From assembly GCA_036939755.1 (NCBI GenBank), contig JALLAZ010000393.1, forward strand, positions 1 to 16,181: DNA of 16,181 nucleotides. The letters are read 5' to 3'. The position numbers were made by a program, and so were the translations under genes. The stretch comes from Stephanodiscus triporus. Lineage: Eukaryota > Bacillariophyta > Thalassiosirophyceae > Thalassiosirales > Thalassiosiraceae. Shown piece by piece: positions 7,157 through 15,532 of the stretch (position 1 is its first letter; the number at the start of each line of letters is the position of its first letter). The notes beneath the pieces are model-generated. The model did no database searches, was not told the DNA's origin, and saw only the letters and a list, made by a program, of their open reading frames with translations.

Positions 7157-10100
7157 ATGGCCGTAAGCAAATCGAAATCCTCCTCCGATGACTTGATTAA
7201 CCTCGCATGGTTCGGGGCCATCCTCTACGGCTTGGGATTATTCCTCCATAATGCGTACGAAATTCGCTTGTTGGCGATTAAAGAGTATGGGCCGGTGATT
7301 CACGGTGAGGGAGTTGACTTGCTGTCTATTCGTGTTGTTTGTATGTCTTTGCGAGGGACGACGTCGCCTTTTGTTCTTCCCACGTCGCGCTCATTGAATA
7401 TTTCGGGGAATAGAATTTGATCCGTACTTCAATTGGAGGGCTACTCAGGTGAGTGTGCATGAAATCATGTTGCGTCAGTCATGTTTGTCGTTATCTGTGC
7501 GTTGCCCCGCACATCAATATGTTCTTTTTCGTTCTTAAGGGGTTCACCGGCCCTCTGTTTTTCTTTCACCAATAATTTACGGCCGCCTCTCCATTTTTTA
7601 TTGCATTATTTGTCCAGTACCTTTACGACAACGGCGCCAAAAAGTTCTTCAAATGGTTCGACCACATGGTGTGGTACCCCCTCGGCCGTCCCGTCGGCAC
7701 GACCATCTACCCCGGGATGCAGTTCATCGCCGTGTTTATCAAGCGACACGTCGTTGGTGACAGAATGAGCCTCAATGACGTTTGCTGTTACATTCCCGCC
7801 TGGTTCGGCGTCATTGCCTCGATTCTGGTTGGGTGCATCGCCTATGAGGCAAGTTTGCCTGCCAATACTGGGGGGAACATCTTCGGCGTGATATTTGACG
7901 CGCTACAGGGAAAGTATGCCGGTGACAAATCCATGATGACCGCGGGAAAACCCAGGGTGTTCGGCTTAACCTCTCCCGCTGTGGAGTGCGCCGTGTTCGC
8001 GATGGGTTTTATGGGTGTTGTTCCAGCGCATTTGATGAGGTCCGTTGGTGGGGGATATGACAATGAGAGTGTGGCCGTCACGGCCATGACGTTGACTTTC
8101 TTCCTTTGGATGAGATCTCTTCGCAACGGGGAAAAGTACAGCCATCTGATCGGTGCTCTAGCCGGCGTGGCGTACTTTAACATGGTCGCTGCTTGGGGAG
8201 GCTACGTATTTGTTTTGAATTTGATCGGATTGCACGCCGCTTTCTTAGTCTTGTTTGGACGGTTTTCTACGAAGGTGTACCTCGCTTACACATTGTTCTA
8301 CGTCGTGGGGACATCGCTAGCGATTCAGGTTCCCGTCGTGGGGTGGTCGCCCCTCAAGTCTCTGGAGCAATTGGGGCCGTTTGCTGTTTTTCTGGGATAT
8401 CAGCTGTTGTATTATTGTGAAATTCAGCGCAAGCAGAAGAAAATGACTCGCAAAGAGGCGTGGAAGTTCCGCGTTCAAGTGTTTTTGGGAGCGTTGGCAG
8501 TTGTTAGCGTGCTAGTGGTGGTGGTAATTCCCAAGTCTTATTTCGGTCCAATCTCTTCTCGTGTGCGTGGACTGTTCGTGCCCCACACTAAAACTGGAAA
8601 CCCCCTTGTCGATAGTGTCGCCGAGCATCAGGTGAGATAATGTTTAATTTGTGTCTGGTATGTTCACCTGGAGCTACGGAACTTACAGATCGCCTTTGTT
8701 TGCCATCTACTGCTTTGCAGGCTGCCTCTAACCAGGCTTATTGGCAATACTTGCAAATGCTGTGCTATTTGGCACCCATTGGGTTACTCATCGTGCTGTT
8801 CCGATTTGGAGACGCGGCTTCATTCCTAATAGTCTATGCCCTCCCTGCCTACTTCTTCTCGCACAAAATGGTCCGGCTCATCCTACTGACTGCCCCAATC
8901 GCTAGCATTCTGGGAGGAATTGTAGTTGGACGGATAGTTGCTTGGTCGATGACAGTGTTTTTAGGATTTAGCGATGATGACGATAAGGAGGAAGATATCA
9001 TCAAGTCTGACGTTAAGAAGCAGAACTCGGATGACAAGGCAAAACCCGAGGGCAAGAAGAAAAAGAAGGAAAAGAAATCCTCCGACAGCTTTGCCGGTTT
9101 TGCAGCGATCCGTGATGGATTCACAGAGGCATCCAAGTCCTCAGAAGGTAAAATTGTCAAGATAATCGCTGCCGTCATCATGTTGGGTGTCCTCTTCAAA
9201 CAGGCATTAACCTTTAAGGACTATTCGTGGAGGATTGGGGTCAGTCTTTCGAATCCCTCCATCATTCTCAGAGGTCAAACACGCGAGGGGAACATTATTA
9301 CGTTGGATGACTACCGCGAGGCCTACTGGTGGCTTCGCGATAACACTCCCGAGGATTCGCGTATTATGGCTTGGTGGGATTACGGATACCAAATTACTGG
9401 CATTGCCAACCGGACAACAATTGCCGATGGAAACACGTGGAACCACGAGCATATCGCCTTCCTAGGAAAGGTACTTACTGGACCTGTCGAGGAAGGTTAT
9501 CAGATTGCTCGACACCTTGCGGACTACATCTTGATTTGGGGTGGTGGTGGTGGTGATGACCTGGCAAAGAGTCCACATTTGGCAAGGATCGCTAACTCAG
9601 TGTATCGTGATCACTGTCCTGGGGATGTCACCTGTGCTGCGTTCGGCTTTGTGGTAAGTTAATACTTCCTGTCTTTTTTGTTCCGGGGAGTTACAGTTGT
9701 CATTCAATTTTTTATGTCACGTCAATTACTTTCAGGATAATCGAGGAACTCCGTCGAGGATGATGGAAAGGAGCCTCCTATATACTTTGCATGGTCACAA
9801 ATTGAAGCCGGGTGTGGAAGCTGACCCCAGCATGTTCACAGAAGTGTACCGAAGTAAATATGGCAAAGTTCGCATTTTCAAGATTGTTGGTGTTTCCCGC
9901 AAGAGCAAGACTTGGGTGGTAGACAACCGGGTTTGTGACGCAGGAGGATGGTTTTGTCCAGGAAAATACCCACCTGCCCTCAAGAGTTATTTGGATAAGA
10001 AGAAAGATTTCGCCCAATTAGAGGATTTCAACCGCGGTGTCTCTGATGAGGAGTATCAGAAAGAGTATTTTGAGAACTTGAACAATCCAGGACGTGCCAG

Positions 10101-10458
10101 GAAGCTCGCTGAAATGAACGCAAAGCCAGACGACACCAGTAAAGATAAGAAATTGGATTATGTGCCAAGGGTAATGTCGGACGAAGAGAAGATGGAACTG
10201 TACAACACTTGGGAGGACTCTGAGGATACCACGCTCATGTGGAAGCTCATATCAGAAAATCACATGGATGATCTGCAGAGGTGGCTCAAGAATGAACCTG
10301 GAGCGGCGTGGCTGCGCAGTGCTGATGGCCGTGGTCCAATGTGGTGGGCGTTTGAAAGTAAGAACCAGGATATTGTCACCATGCTGATGAAGATGGGTGT
10401 GCCGCACACTGACAAGGACAAACATGGGCTATCACCCGTTGATATCTTAAAGGAGTAA
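7157..10458 (+). CDS. STT3: Oligosaccharyltransferase catalytic subunit STT3 (5 exons)
   Basis: STT3 transfers the lipid-linked glycan to Asn in NxS/T sites of nascent proteins in the ER. Exons: 7157-7304, 7414-7448, 7618-8631, 8721-9653, 9736-10458; introns are 109, 169, 89 and 82 nt, all GT-AG, and every junction keeps frame, giving 950 aa. Motifs in order: HEFDPYFNWRATQ (catalytic Asp52), WYPLGRPVGTTIYPG, GGGYDNE (metal ligands D209/E211), WGGYVFVLNLIGLH, SVAEHQ (residues 394-399, the SVSE loop, split by intron 3), MVRLILLTAP, WWDYG (617-621) and DGNTWNHEH. About 13 membrane segments are expected. A Lys/Asp-rich loop (DDDDKEED...KKKKKEKK, about 485-515) is predicted to be cytosolic. After the usual luminal domain a C-terminal stretch (about 855-950) resembles ankyrin repeats, ending SADGRGPMWWAFESKNQDIV...HTDKDKHGLSPVD. 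That part is unusual; the STT3 identity is very secure. Confidence 0.96.
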
Positions 10459-10549
10459 GACGCGGAATAGCCGGGGATCAGGCACTTCAGTTTATCTAGG
10501 TTTGAAGACTAAACTTGGTATCGTATTTGATTGCTTCCATGTGTGTGTG

Positions 10550-10569
10550 AATAAAATAATTTATTTTAT
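10550..10569. terminator. Palindromic bidirectional poly(A) signal
   Basis: ATAAAATAATTTATTTTAT (10551-10569) is a perfect 9-bp inverted repeat about one T. AATAAA is at 10550-10555 on the plus strand and at 10565-10560 on the minus strand. It lies 92 nt after the STT3 stop and 94 nt after the stop of the convergent minus-strand gene, so both transcripts could use it. Function is inferred. Confidence 0.55.
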
Positions 10570-10662
10570 CTACTCCTTATCTACGATTGTCTACCATACC
10601 CCTGTGTTAAGTATCGACTCACGGTTCAACAATTATTGGACTGCCTTAAATATGAATATACA

Positions 10663-11262
10663 TCAACTATCCCTCCTTTGCTTGCTGGTGTATTTCTTCA
10701 ACACATTGCTCAATTCATCGCTTAATTTACGAAACTGGGCATTATTTTTTTTCAAAGCAGAACATTCCTTGTTCAGCTTAGTCACCTTGCGTTTCAATGC
10801 GTTGAATTCCTTGTCCCTACTCTCGAGCATTTTAGTCATCAATAGTTTAATGTTCTCGTTTACATTTGGTTCTGCATTGGTGGTTGTCACTGTGTGGTCG
10901 AATGAATTATCAACGTTATTGATGTTAATGTGTTCTGTTGGTTCAGCTACTGCCATTTCTTCTTGCACACCACTGTCATTTGTCGTCATGTGAACTGGTA
11001 ATGTCAACAATACTTGCGGTGGACTTGGTTGGACCTGTGGCGGATTTTCTGTGATCGTACTAACGGCGTTTACCTCATTAATATTTTCGTCCGTCATAGC
11101 AATTGCGGGATGACGTTCGTCTTCCATCATTCGGAAATGTTTATGGCAATAACAACCCTTATTTCCTTCTTTCCATTGTGCATATTTTGTACACCTCTCA
11201 CCATCAGCAACATGTTTGCACATGCGCATACCAGTTCTTTTCTTTTTCTTTTCCTCTGTCAT
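10663..11262 (-). CDS. Putative zinc-binding, coiled-coil protein
   Basis: The product is 199 aa from ATG 11262 and I do not recognise a named family. A basic start (MTEEKKKKRTG) leads to a compact Cys/His cluster, C15-x-H17...C24...C37-x-C39-H40-x-H42, in CKHVADGERCTKYAQW...GCYCHKH. This has the spacing of a small structural zinc site and resembles the short 'C-x-x-x-G-C-x-x-x-A-x...C-x-x-H' repeats common in stramenopile proteins. A Pro/Gln/Thr-rich linker with little structure follows, then a C-terminal coiled coil (about 135-190, LLMTKMLESRDKEFNALKRKV onward) with heptad-like Leu/Val spacing. A nucleic-acid or protein-binding role in nucleus or cytosol is possible but unproven. The gene converges with STT3 and has a CATTAATG array 110 bp upstream. 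No intron is needed. Confidence 0.62.
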   Translation of the reverse strand: MTEEKKKKRTGMRMCKHVADGERCTKYAQWKEGNKGCYCHKHFRMMEDERHPAIAMTDENINEVNAVSTITENPPQVQPSPPQVLLTLPVHMTTNDSGVQEEMAVAEPTEHININNVDNSFDHTVTTTNAEPNVNENIKLLMTKMLESRDKEFNALKRKVTKLNKECSALKKNNAQFRKLSDELSNVLKKYTSKQRRDS

Positions 11263-11373
11263 GATGTGTACTTATTTTATGCTTTGGTGGACATTGTTGT
11301 TGTTGCGTTTTTCTGTGGAGGCTAATAAACCAAAAAATTGGAGCAAAAAAAGAGTGATGTGGAACTTCGGTGT

Positions 11374-11590
11374 CACGCATGAATGTACGCATGAACAATG
11401 TACGCATGAATGTACGCATTCATGCCATTAATGACATTAATGATATTAATGTCATTAATGATATCATTAATGCCAAAAATGCCATTAATGACATTAATGT
11501 CATTGACATTAATGTCATTAATGTACGCATTAATGCCATTAATGTACGCATTAATGCCTTTTAATGACGTTATAATGCACACATTAATGT
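11374..11590. repeat. CATTAATG palindrome array
   Basis: I count twelve CATTAATG octamers (each a perfect palindrome) in about 165 bp from 11426 to 11590. They are interleaved with ATATTAATG variants and preceded from 11374 by ACGCATGAATGTACGCAT units. Neighbouring octamers are joined by A, T, G or C spacers that form larger palindromes (e.g. GACATTAATGTC). It can fold into many alternative hairpins. Confidence 0.88.
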
Positions 11591-11595
11591 AAAGA

Positions 11596-11934
11596 TTGGC
11601 AAGGATTCTGTATCAAGGGGTGCCTCTCTTGATGAGCGGTGAAGTCCTCCGGTTACTGGGAAGCGACACTGTCGTTCACATCAAGACTTCCCCCAGGAGG
11701 ACCGCGCAACGGCTAATCCTAAATCCCTGGTTGCAAATCTATTGCAAGTGCAGGCCAAGCACTTCACCACTACATCAACATTAGTGGCAGAGGTGGTGTA
11801 CACTTGTGACATCATAGATGATTGCTCAAGAAGACAGTTTGGGTATAATTTTAGTCTCTGGCAAAGTTCAGATGCAAAAAAATATCCCTAAATAAGAGTT
11901 TATACATTGCTATGTGGGAACTCATAATAATATG
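11596..11934 (+). other. Unassigned, possibly decayed coding stretch
   Basis: One frame reads, after a TGA near 11640, for about 80 codons to about 11890 (SPPVTGKRHCRSHQDFPQED ... LVANLLQVQAKHFTTTS ... CDIIDDCSRRQFGYN). Another frame is open from 11596 to 11784. The composition looks more gene-like than its flanks, but neither frame has an ATG-led full ORF and I recognise no family. It may be a relic of a mobile-element gene. Confidence 0.2.
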
Positions 11935-12000
11935 AAGGGGGGGAGACCCCCCCTCTACCCCCCCCTTTTTGTACGCATTTTGACTTCACGTCGGAATTTG
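11935..12000. repeat. G-run/C-run hairpin repeat, copy 1
   Basis: GGGGGGGAGACCCCCCC (7-bp stem, AGA loop, about 11937-11953), then TCTA, an 8-9-C run and TTTTT. CGTCGGAATTT follows about 25 bp later. Nearly the same arrangement recurs at 12153-12215. Confidence 0.75.
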
Positions 12001-12107
12001 ATATGTATGGTATGATACACAGAATGATGAGCATGTGAGGCGTGATGTTCCTCAGATGCCAAAAACTTATTGAATTCCGCCATATCTACGATTAGGGTAC
12101 GACGAGG

Positions 12108-12215
12108 AGGGGGGGTTTCCATTAATGACGAAGGGGGGTTTCCATTAATGACGAGGGGGGGAGACCCCCCCTCACCCCCCCCTTTTTTCTCTTTCTACAT
12201 ACGTCGGAATTTAAT
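12108..12215. repeat. G-run tandem repeat and hairpin, copy 2
   Basis: Two tandem units of GGGGGGTTTCCATTAATGAC (from about 12108 and 12132) lead into GGGGGGGAGACCCCCCC (about 12155-12171), TCA, an 8-C run and TTTTTT, then ACGTCGGAATTT. The hairpin part matches copy 1. The ATTAATGACG words echo the array at 11374-11590. Guanine runs could form quadruplexes on either strand. Confidence 0.75.
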
Positions 12216-12218
12216 TGT

Positions 12219-12263
12219 CACGCACGCACAAACGCACACACGCACACACGCACAGACAGACAG
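12219..12263. repeat. ACGCACAC/ACAG microsatellite
   Basis: A run of CACGCACG, AAACGCACAC, ACGCACAC and GACAGACAG units, about 45 bp, imperfect. Confidence 0.85.
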
Positions 12264-12531
12264 CTTCTAAATTATTTCTATCTTATGACGATGCCTACGT
12301 ACGCTGTCCGTACATACATATCGTACTTACTACTTACACATCATTTTTCATGTCGAAGAGTAACCAAGATAGAATCCTAATCTTCTATGCTGAGCCACAG
12401 CATAAGCTATTTTTCTTTGAGTAGTTTGAGTAGATGATAGTTAGAGAGGGGGTCGCCAGTGAGAACGATGGACAACTCATGGTGCCCGCGTCCTCTGAGA
12501 GAGTATCAAGCTTGATTAGCGAAAAGAAAAT

Positions 12532-13020
12532 GTGGGATTGGTACTATCTCAAAATACCGAGTGTTCGCCCTTTCGATACAAACACGTCAAATCCCATCAG
12601 GACAAGCTCAAGCCCTGGAGGGAACTAATGCTATCGGAACAGCTCAACGTGCTATGCGACGGCCTGGCCAACAGGGCAGTTAAGGGCTACCTCGAGCGGG
12701 ATTCGCCAGCTCACAGGGCAACGACACTTCTTCCTCTGGAAAGGGCCGCGGTGTTCATAGAGATAATGAGAAAGCCACAACTGATGTGGGCCCAAATGCC
12801 TGGTACCTGCTCGGGGCCAAGGAGGCAAGAAGATTCTACACCTCACCGCTGGACATCGTGAAGGGGGTGAACAAAGGGGGCCTAGGCTGGTCCATGGAAC
12901 GATTTGATCAGGTTGCATGGGCTGACCTGGACCGTGCCCTACGCTCGAAGCCTGACATGTATCAGCTCTGGCTTTCGAAGCAATGCATTGGGATCTGTGC
13001 AACCCAGCAGATGGCTTGGT
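12532..13020 (+). pseudogene. Retroelement RNase H and C-terminal fragment, frameshifted
   Basis: One frame reads FRYKHVKSHQDKLKPW, then LSEQLNVLCDGLANRAVKG and LPLERAAVFIE. 'HVKSHQD' followed by 'QLNVxCDxLAxxA' is the C-terminal half of a retrotransposon RNase H domain (conserved His and Asp). About 12755-12785 the sense passes to another frame: TTDVGPNAWYLLGAKEARRFY, GLGWSMERFDQVAWADLDRA, KPDMYQLWLSKQCIGICATQQM. This matches the post-RNase H tail (aromatic 'W-x-x-L', 'LWLSKQ-x-x-G-x-C-A-T') that I associate with protist retroelement polyproteins. Reverse transcriptase and the rest are missing, so this is a truncated, dead fragment. Upstream text from about 12434 may be more of it in other frames. 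It abuts a different broken gene at about 13020. Confidence 0.62.
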
Positions 13021-13383
13021 CCCATTGATGTATGCATCAATGTCAATCTTCTTTTGGTCGAACTCAATTGCACAATCATCAACAACTGCAAACCAACGGC
13101 CACCGAGGAATTCTCTCCAAGCCTTGGGCTTGATTTGGAAGCCAAATCTCGTTACTGATGCAAGGCCGGCAACGATGAGAAGCGTCTCATACTCGTTTGG
13201 GGCCAAACGGAATCAATTGGCAAGGTGGCAGCCATGGTCATAGCTTGTATTGAGCGTGAACCAGAATGATGGGGTGTCAGATAGGTATTTTAGGTAGTCA
13301 GATATGTGGTCCAAAAGGACCTCAGAGCTTGATGTTGTCCCAGCGGTTTGCAGCCTAAAATGGGAGAACCCTTTGTCAGGGTG
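13017..13383 (-). pseudogene. Broken gene of unknown family
   Basis: On the minus strand one frame reads from after a TAA (13386-13384): HPDKGFSHFRLQTAG, SSSEVLLDHISDYLKYLSD, PSFWFTLNTSYDHGCHLAN. Then TGA (13215-13213), then in the same frame FRLAPNEYETLLIVAGLASV, RFGFQIKPKAWREFLGGRWF, AVVDDCAIEFDQKKIDIDAY, INGT. The strong amino-acid bias on both sides of the stop suggests a single TGG-to-TGA (Trp to stop) change or another nonsense mutation. Sense fades near 13017, where the plus-strand retroelement fragment ends. I recognise no family. It could be a host gene fragment interrupted by the retroelement, or another part of a mobile element. The antisense continuation to 12652 is a shadow of the RNase H fragment. 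Confidence 0.45.
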
Positions 13384-13386
13384 TTA

Positions 13387-15532
13387 GGAGGCCCCCCCTG
13401 ATTTTAGGCCGCTAAATCTCTGATATTCATTGAGCAATAGATGCATATCCATCGTCCCGATGCTCGATTTTGAGATAATGCTAGACAGATTAACTACATG
13501 CGGTCGGAGGGGCAATTCTGGTACCTTTCTAACAGTTTCGTACACATAGAAAAAGTTCGACTATTTTTAGTTTTGTCCCGCCAAAACTCTGGAGATGAGC
13601 ATTGGAAGGTGGTGGATGGGGATTCCCCCACCAAAAGAATTGGGGGATGGGGGATCGGATGATGGGATGGAGGGAATCATCCCCCCCCACCCCCTGGTTT
13701 CTTAGTTTGTTAAAAAAAAATGACGGGGAAGAAGATCGTGGTGGGGAGGAGAAGAAAAAGTAGATCGGTAGATGAAGAGTAACAATAAGTGAGATATCCC
13801 ATCCTACTAGTCTGACCCCGTCACCACCAACACCAAGACCATCGCCATCGACCATGCCCCCCTCCCTGTGAGGGGTGATTTGGAGGAGAAGGCCCTCAAT
13901 GTCAATGGATGAAGAGGGGACTACTAATTGCTATAGTATAAGTTGGGGCTGCACAACGATCTCTCGATCATGATTAGTATGGCACGAGAATGGGCAGGCG
14001 GGAAGGGGGAGAGAGGAGGGTGGGTTGATTTTCACGGCTCAAGGTAGTAGGACATCGTGGACCCGGCACCATGATACGAGGAAACCAATGCCAATGCCAA
14101 TGATATGATGATGATGTGGCCAGTTCTTGTTGTGGAGCAGGGGGGGTGGTGGTAGGTGTGGTACACCTAATTGATTTTGTTGCCACAAGGCGGCACAAGC
14201 ACAAGTTTTTGACTAATCAAGAAAAAGTTGTGATTGTGAGGAAGGGAGAGGTCATCCTCAAAATTCCTCAACTTCATTATCATCATAATCATAGTACCAT
14301 GATCAAATAGAAGAGACAGAGGAAAGAAATTTCTCGACTCATTTATTCATAGTAAAATTGTTGAGCTTTTTACCCAAACTAGAACTTTGCTTGAAAAACT
14401 CACATTTGGTGTGGATTGATTTTTTTGTGAGATGGCTTAACAATGAAGAACAATACCTTGGTCACATGTCTCCTTCTCATGAAATGAAGATGCTGTCAAC
14501 TTTTTAGTCCTACATAGAGTGCCTCATTGATGAGGCGCCTAAGCACCCAGATCTGGGGTGTGAGTGGAGATGTTGTTCTTTATCATTCATCATTAGAAGT
14601 GTGATCTTGTTGCATGCTTCTGTTGGTCTCTCACCAACAATAACACTACTTTGGCTGTTTTTCATAATTACATGATGCAGATGCAGGATGTCAAATTCAA
14701 ATCCTTCAATTGTGGCAAGTGGCAACACATATACTGCTGGTGATTTTGTGACCACACTTTTTGTTGGGTTCGTGGGTGCTGTCATTCTTGCCTGATGAAG
14801 TCTGACCAATGTGCACCTACAAGACTATCTAGACCACCACATCATTCCAGGAGTGGCTGGTATTGTGTTGCTTGCAGGCAATGTTTACTACACTTGGCAG
14901 ACAATATGCATAGTATGCATGGCTTGCAAGTACCACTGTGCCTTCGTTACTGCCCAGCCTAATGGCTTCAACATTCAACATGACAGGTGGGTTTCCTTTT
15001 ATCTTTGAAATCATCTATGGCATTTGTTACTCTCATCTCTGTGGTGCCAAGGGAGCAGTGTAAACTTTGGAAAGAAGGGAATGTCTGGATTGATTTGTCA
15101 TGGAAAGTTTGTGTCACCACCAACTCTTTGAGGTCATTATTATTTTGATTGATTTCTTTGGAGAGGTGAGGCAGCTGTTCAAAAATTCAATTGTTCTTCA
15201 TCTAAAGTTGCTTGAAAATAGACTGTATGCTGCACCTGAACATATTTTACTGGTCCTTCTCAGTTCATCATTAAAAACAACTTTCCCATGGTTGCCATGC
15301 TGGTCTCCTCCATGGCAGGCATCAGTTTTACTTGGCTGGTTGGCTCTCAGCCAAATTTCCCCAAGATTTGCCATTCCTGCCATTGTTTGAACTCAGTCTA
15401 TTCAACTTAACTTAATTCTTTGCTTGTGGACATATTCATATTGCCAAGGGGTTCTATAACCCATCAGAAGCTGCACACAATTTCATTTTCAGAGTCATCA
15501 CTGCATGGGCCTAGTATGGTACTCTGACTGAA
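13387..15532. other. Gene-poor, low-complexity region
   Basis: I see no supportable gene in 2.1 kb. There are C/G runs near 13390, 13680 and 14140, purine-rich GGAT/GGGGA stretches at 13600-13680, TGG/TGATG-type simple sequence near 14095-14150 and A/T-rich text after 14300. Open frames of 60-100 codons occur on both strands (e.g. 14510-14809 minus, 14811-15008 plus) but overlap each other and carry no recognisable motif. Parts of 14500-15400 have gene-like base use and could be old mobile-element sequence. Confidence 0.45.

Noticed and set aside
8849..9199. 116-codon minus-strand ORF
   Set aside because: Antisense shadow of STT3 exon 4; its Phe run mirrors the Lys-rich loop.
10502..10993. 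163-codon plus-strand ORF
   Set aside because: It is antisense to the coiled-coil part of the minus-strand gene; hydrophobic runs are the complement of Lys/Asn codons.
11370..11582. Plus- and minus-strand ORFs made of IND/INV/NDI repeats
   Set aside because: They are translations of the CATTAATG palindrome array; equal open frames on both strands are expected from a palindromic repeat.
14811..15390. ORFs of 60-100 codons on the plus and minus strands
   Set aside because: They overlap on both strands, have no recognisable motif, and no splice joints give a longer sensible frame; possibly old mobile DNA but not supportable as genes.
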